Part shown: positions 60,400-64,000 of the stretch, piece by piece
Layout: every line of letters starts with the position of its first letter
Position numbering within the stretch: position 1 is the first letter of the stretch
Assembly (NCBI GenBank): GCA_038373865.1
Contig: JAXGGA010002836.1
Span: 49,604-113,603 of the forward strand
DNA from: Uloborus plumipes
Taxonomy: Eukaryota; Arthropoda; Arachnida; Araneae; Uloboridae
DNA length: 64,000 bases
Direction: 5' to 3'
The notes under the pieces: model-generated
What the model saw: only the letters and a program-made list of their open reading frames with translations
What the model was told of the DNA's origin: nothing
Databases searched by the model: none
Program-made: the position numbers and the translations under genes

Positions 60400-60660
60400 A
60401 AAGTAGTGATGAAAATTTAAATAAACTACTCGCCGTCAAGGCGGTATATAATGATATATAACCGCCAAGGCAGCTCGCCTTTAAAGTAGCGAGGAAAGTT
60501 TCAGCAAACTACTCGCCGCCAAGGCGACTCACCTTTAAAGTAGTAAGGAAACTTAAAACAAATTACTCGCTGCCAAGGCGGCTCGCATTTAAAGGAGGGA
60601 GGAAAGTTTTAGCGAAACCGGTTTCAAAAAACTACTCCCCGCTAAAGCGGTTCGCTAAAA
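60400..60660. repeat. GC-rich minisatellite in H3
   Basis: About four to five units of roughly 60 bp contain AAACTACTCGCCG and CAAGGCGGCTCGC. They are the inverse of the array at 48060-48280. Confidence 0.85.
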
Positions 60661-60892
60661 AACTTTCCCGCATCAAAAAGTCAATCGCATTATTTGCACA
60701 TGCTTCCTCAGGAATAAAAACAATGTCAAGTAGCACATATTTAACACTCTCCCTAATAAACAAATACAATTCCCTAACAAAAACAAATATTTCCAAACCG
60801 CTCTCTTCCTGTAACATTAATTGCAAAATTCTAAACAAAAAAGTTGTTTTAATATTTAGATCGCAGCCAAAAAAAATCCCTGCTAAAAACAT
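60632..60892 (-). CDS. Conserved reading frame of Helitron H3
   Basis: An 86-codon uninterrupted frame starts MFLAGIFFGCDLNIKTTF, continues through ESGLEIFVF and LLDIVFIPEEACANNAIDFL, and ends FSGE. The H4 copy at 47830-48090 is similar along the whole length at the protein level and ends at the same Gly-Glu-stop. No known domain is recognised. The lack of an obvious Helitron function suggests a captured exon or a decayed piece of the parental ORF. It may not be expressed. Confidence 0.35.
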   Translation of the reverse strand: MFLAGIFFGCDLNIKTTFLFRILQLMLQEESGLEIFVFVRELYLFIRESVKYVLLDIVFIPEEACANNAIDFLMRESFLANRFSGE

Positions 60893-61669
60893 GAATTACA
60901 ATTTGATTTGAAACACATTTTCAAAATGGTACCAGAAAAAAAATATAAGCCATTAAGTATGCAGGAATTCAAGTGAAACACGGACGATCGCATTATTTGC
61001 CTTGTTGAAACGCCGTAAAATGAAATGCTTTTAAGAAACGAAATGAAGAAAAGGACACCAACAATGAATTTAAAAGATGTCGCCATAGCAACGCAATAAA
61101 ACGTTAATAGTTTGATCAGGAAAGAGGTTTTCGAACTCAAAGTTCAAACGCTTGTAACTTTTTTTCTAGTGGAGATAAAAGCTTGGTTCTTCGACTGTAA
61201 GTCGAATCAATTCTGGGGTCTATCGCTCTATCCAATGGCGTAAAAATCAAAACTGTGGAATAATTAGTTTATTTTTTATTGATGGTTTTAATGAACCAAG
61301 TATTGCAAGAAATGAAGCCTTTCAAAAGGCAAGTTTAAAAATTGAATAACTCGTGCTGTGTTTAAGTTAGAGAATCGGAACAAACTGCATAGGACGGACA
61401 AAAATTTTCTGCTTCCAACGATATATAACATTAATAAGTGCAAGTAATTTTTAACCCCAGTATTCGGCGATTTATGAGAAAATTGCCTTGAATTCGAATA
61501 AAAAACGAATCGCTTATCGAATCTTTTCAAACTATAGCCTAAAGTCTTTCTGGATAAATGGACTATTCAACACAAAAAGAATTTTTCAAATCGAACCAGT
61601 AGTTCCTGAGATTAACGCGTTCAAACAAACAAACAAACAAACAAACTCTACAGCTTTATATATTAGTAA

Positions 61670-63503
<1,834 letters not shown>

Positions 63504-63995
63504 TCAATCAACAATGTAAGAACTACCAACCTGAGGCCTTTTCAATGCGCTACTGATAAGACTGTTGGTCAAATTCGCGGGGTAGCAGTTTTCAGTTAAA
63601 GTTACAATTAATTGTCTTATTGCTGAGTCTAGATTTGAATTATTGTTGCAAATTTTTTTGTATCGGGAAATTTGGGAGATGATAATGTTCTTGAAAACCT
63701 TTTTACTTAGACAACTGTGAAAATGGATAAGTGAGTGCACTTTAAAGTTGAAATCTTTACGTTTGTCATATAGTGCTAGATTGACATCTTTATCTTCTAA
63801 TTTAATATAAATGTCGAGAAAAGAAGCAGTGTTGTTACTATTTGTTTGTTTAAGCAAAAGCTCTTTTGGATAAATATCCTTGTAGAGATTATGGAAGTTA
63901 CTGTTGTTAAAAATAATGATGTCATCAATGTACCTGAAGGCCTCAAGGTCATTATCGACTAGAAAATTTGACTCATAAATATGAAGAAAAACGTT
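63504..63995 (-). pseudogene. Reverse transcriptase fragment with YIDD, cut by the window edge
   Basis: The minus-strand frame after a TAG at 63996-63998 includes LEAFRYIDDIIIFNNSNF (YIDD at 63921-63932), then LYKDIYPKELLL, ASFLDIYIKLEDKDVNL, LYDKRKDFNFKVHSLIHF, SQISRYKKICNN and the end VGSSYIVD. YxDD plus a downstream FLD box and a YDKR-DFNF motif mark the C-terminal half of a retroelement RT, close to Penelope-like types in layout but different from the RT at 48312-49509. The upstream part lies outside the window. The upstream TAG suggests decay. Confidence 0.75.
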
Positions 63996-64000
63996 CTAAC

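Overview
The window is AT-rich eukaryotic DNA. Its mix of repeats (BEL/Pao LTR element, Penelope-like elements with GIY-YIG, Helitrons, Tc1-like elements, tRNA-derived SINE-like repeats, long (TA)n tracts) suggests an arthropod, possibly a chelicerate; this is inference. I recognise no host protein-coding gene. Everything supportable is a mobile element, its remnant, a satellite or a microsatellite, so this looks like repeat-dense intergenic or deep intronic DNA.

Layout. 1-4387: a giant palindrome (arms about 2.16 kb) whose arms each hold a short THAP-like reading frame. 5714-5901: a small MITE candidate. 6916-12764: a Helitron (A|TC...CTAG|T) opened by later insertions, including a second Helitron copy (10159-11364) that shows one of the empty sites. 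16629-22598: a BEL/Pao retrotransposon with a GGGGC target duplication, an in-frame amber codon and degenerate protease and RT motifs. 23722-24202: a tandem duplication. 27802-28898: a Tc1-like element with a dead transposase. 30318-31914, 39377-41355, 43588-45172 and 58528-59819: four elements of a distinctive type, each carrying its own 14-17 bp word repeated many times inside. Three of them hold protein remnants, and two of those remnants align with each other. 37110-37809: a TTAA-flanked MITE.

45190-49600 (minus strand): a Penelope-like element with RT and GIY-YIG remnants. It is cut by a Helitron (46584-48310) and by a TA-flanked element with a tRNA-like segment (45644-46497); removing the latter on paper restores the reading frame exactly. 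52629-54416: six copies of a 302-bp satellite between (TA)n tracts. 55522-57732: two further long palindromes, also bounded by (TA)n. 60368-61672: a complete minus-strand Helitron sitting in (TA)n; it shares a conserved reading frame with the Helitron at 46584-48310. 63504-63995: an RT fragment with YIDD at the window edge.

The most interesting material is the motif-array transposon class (30318-59819), the reading frame shared by the two Helitrons, and the THAP-bearing giant palindrome. Element boundaries come from terminal repeats, target duplications and paralogous empty sites read by eye; no search or alignment program was run.
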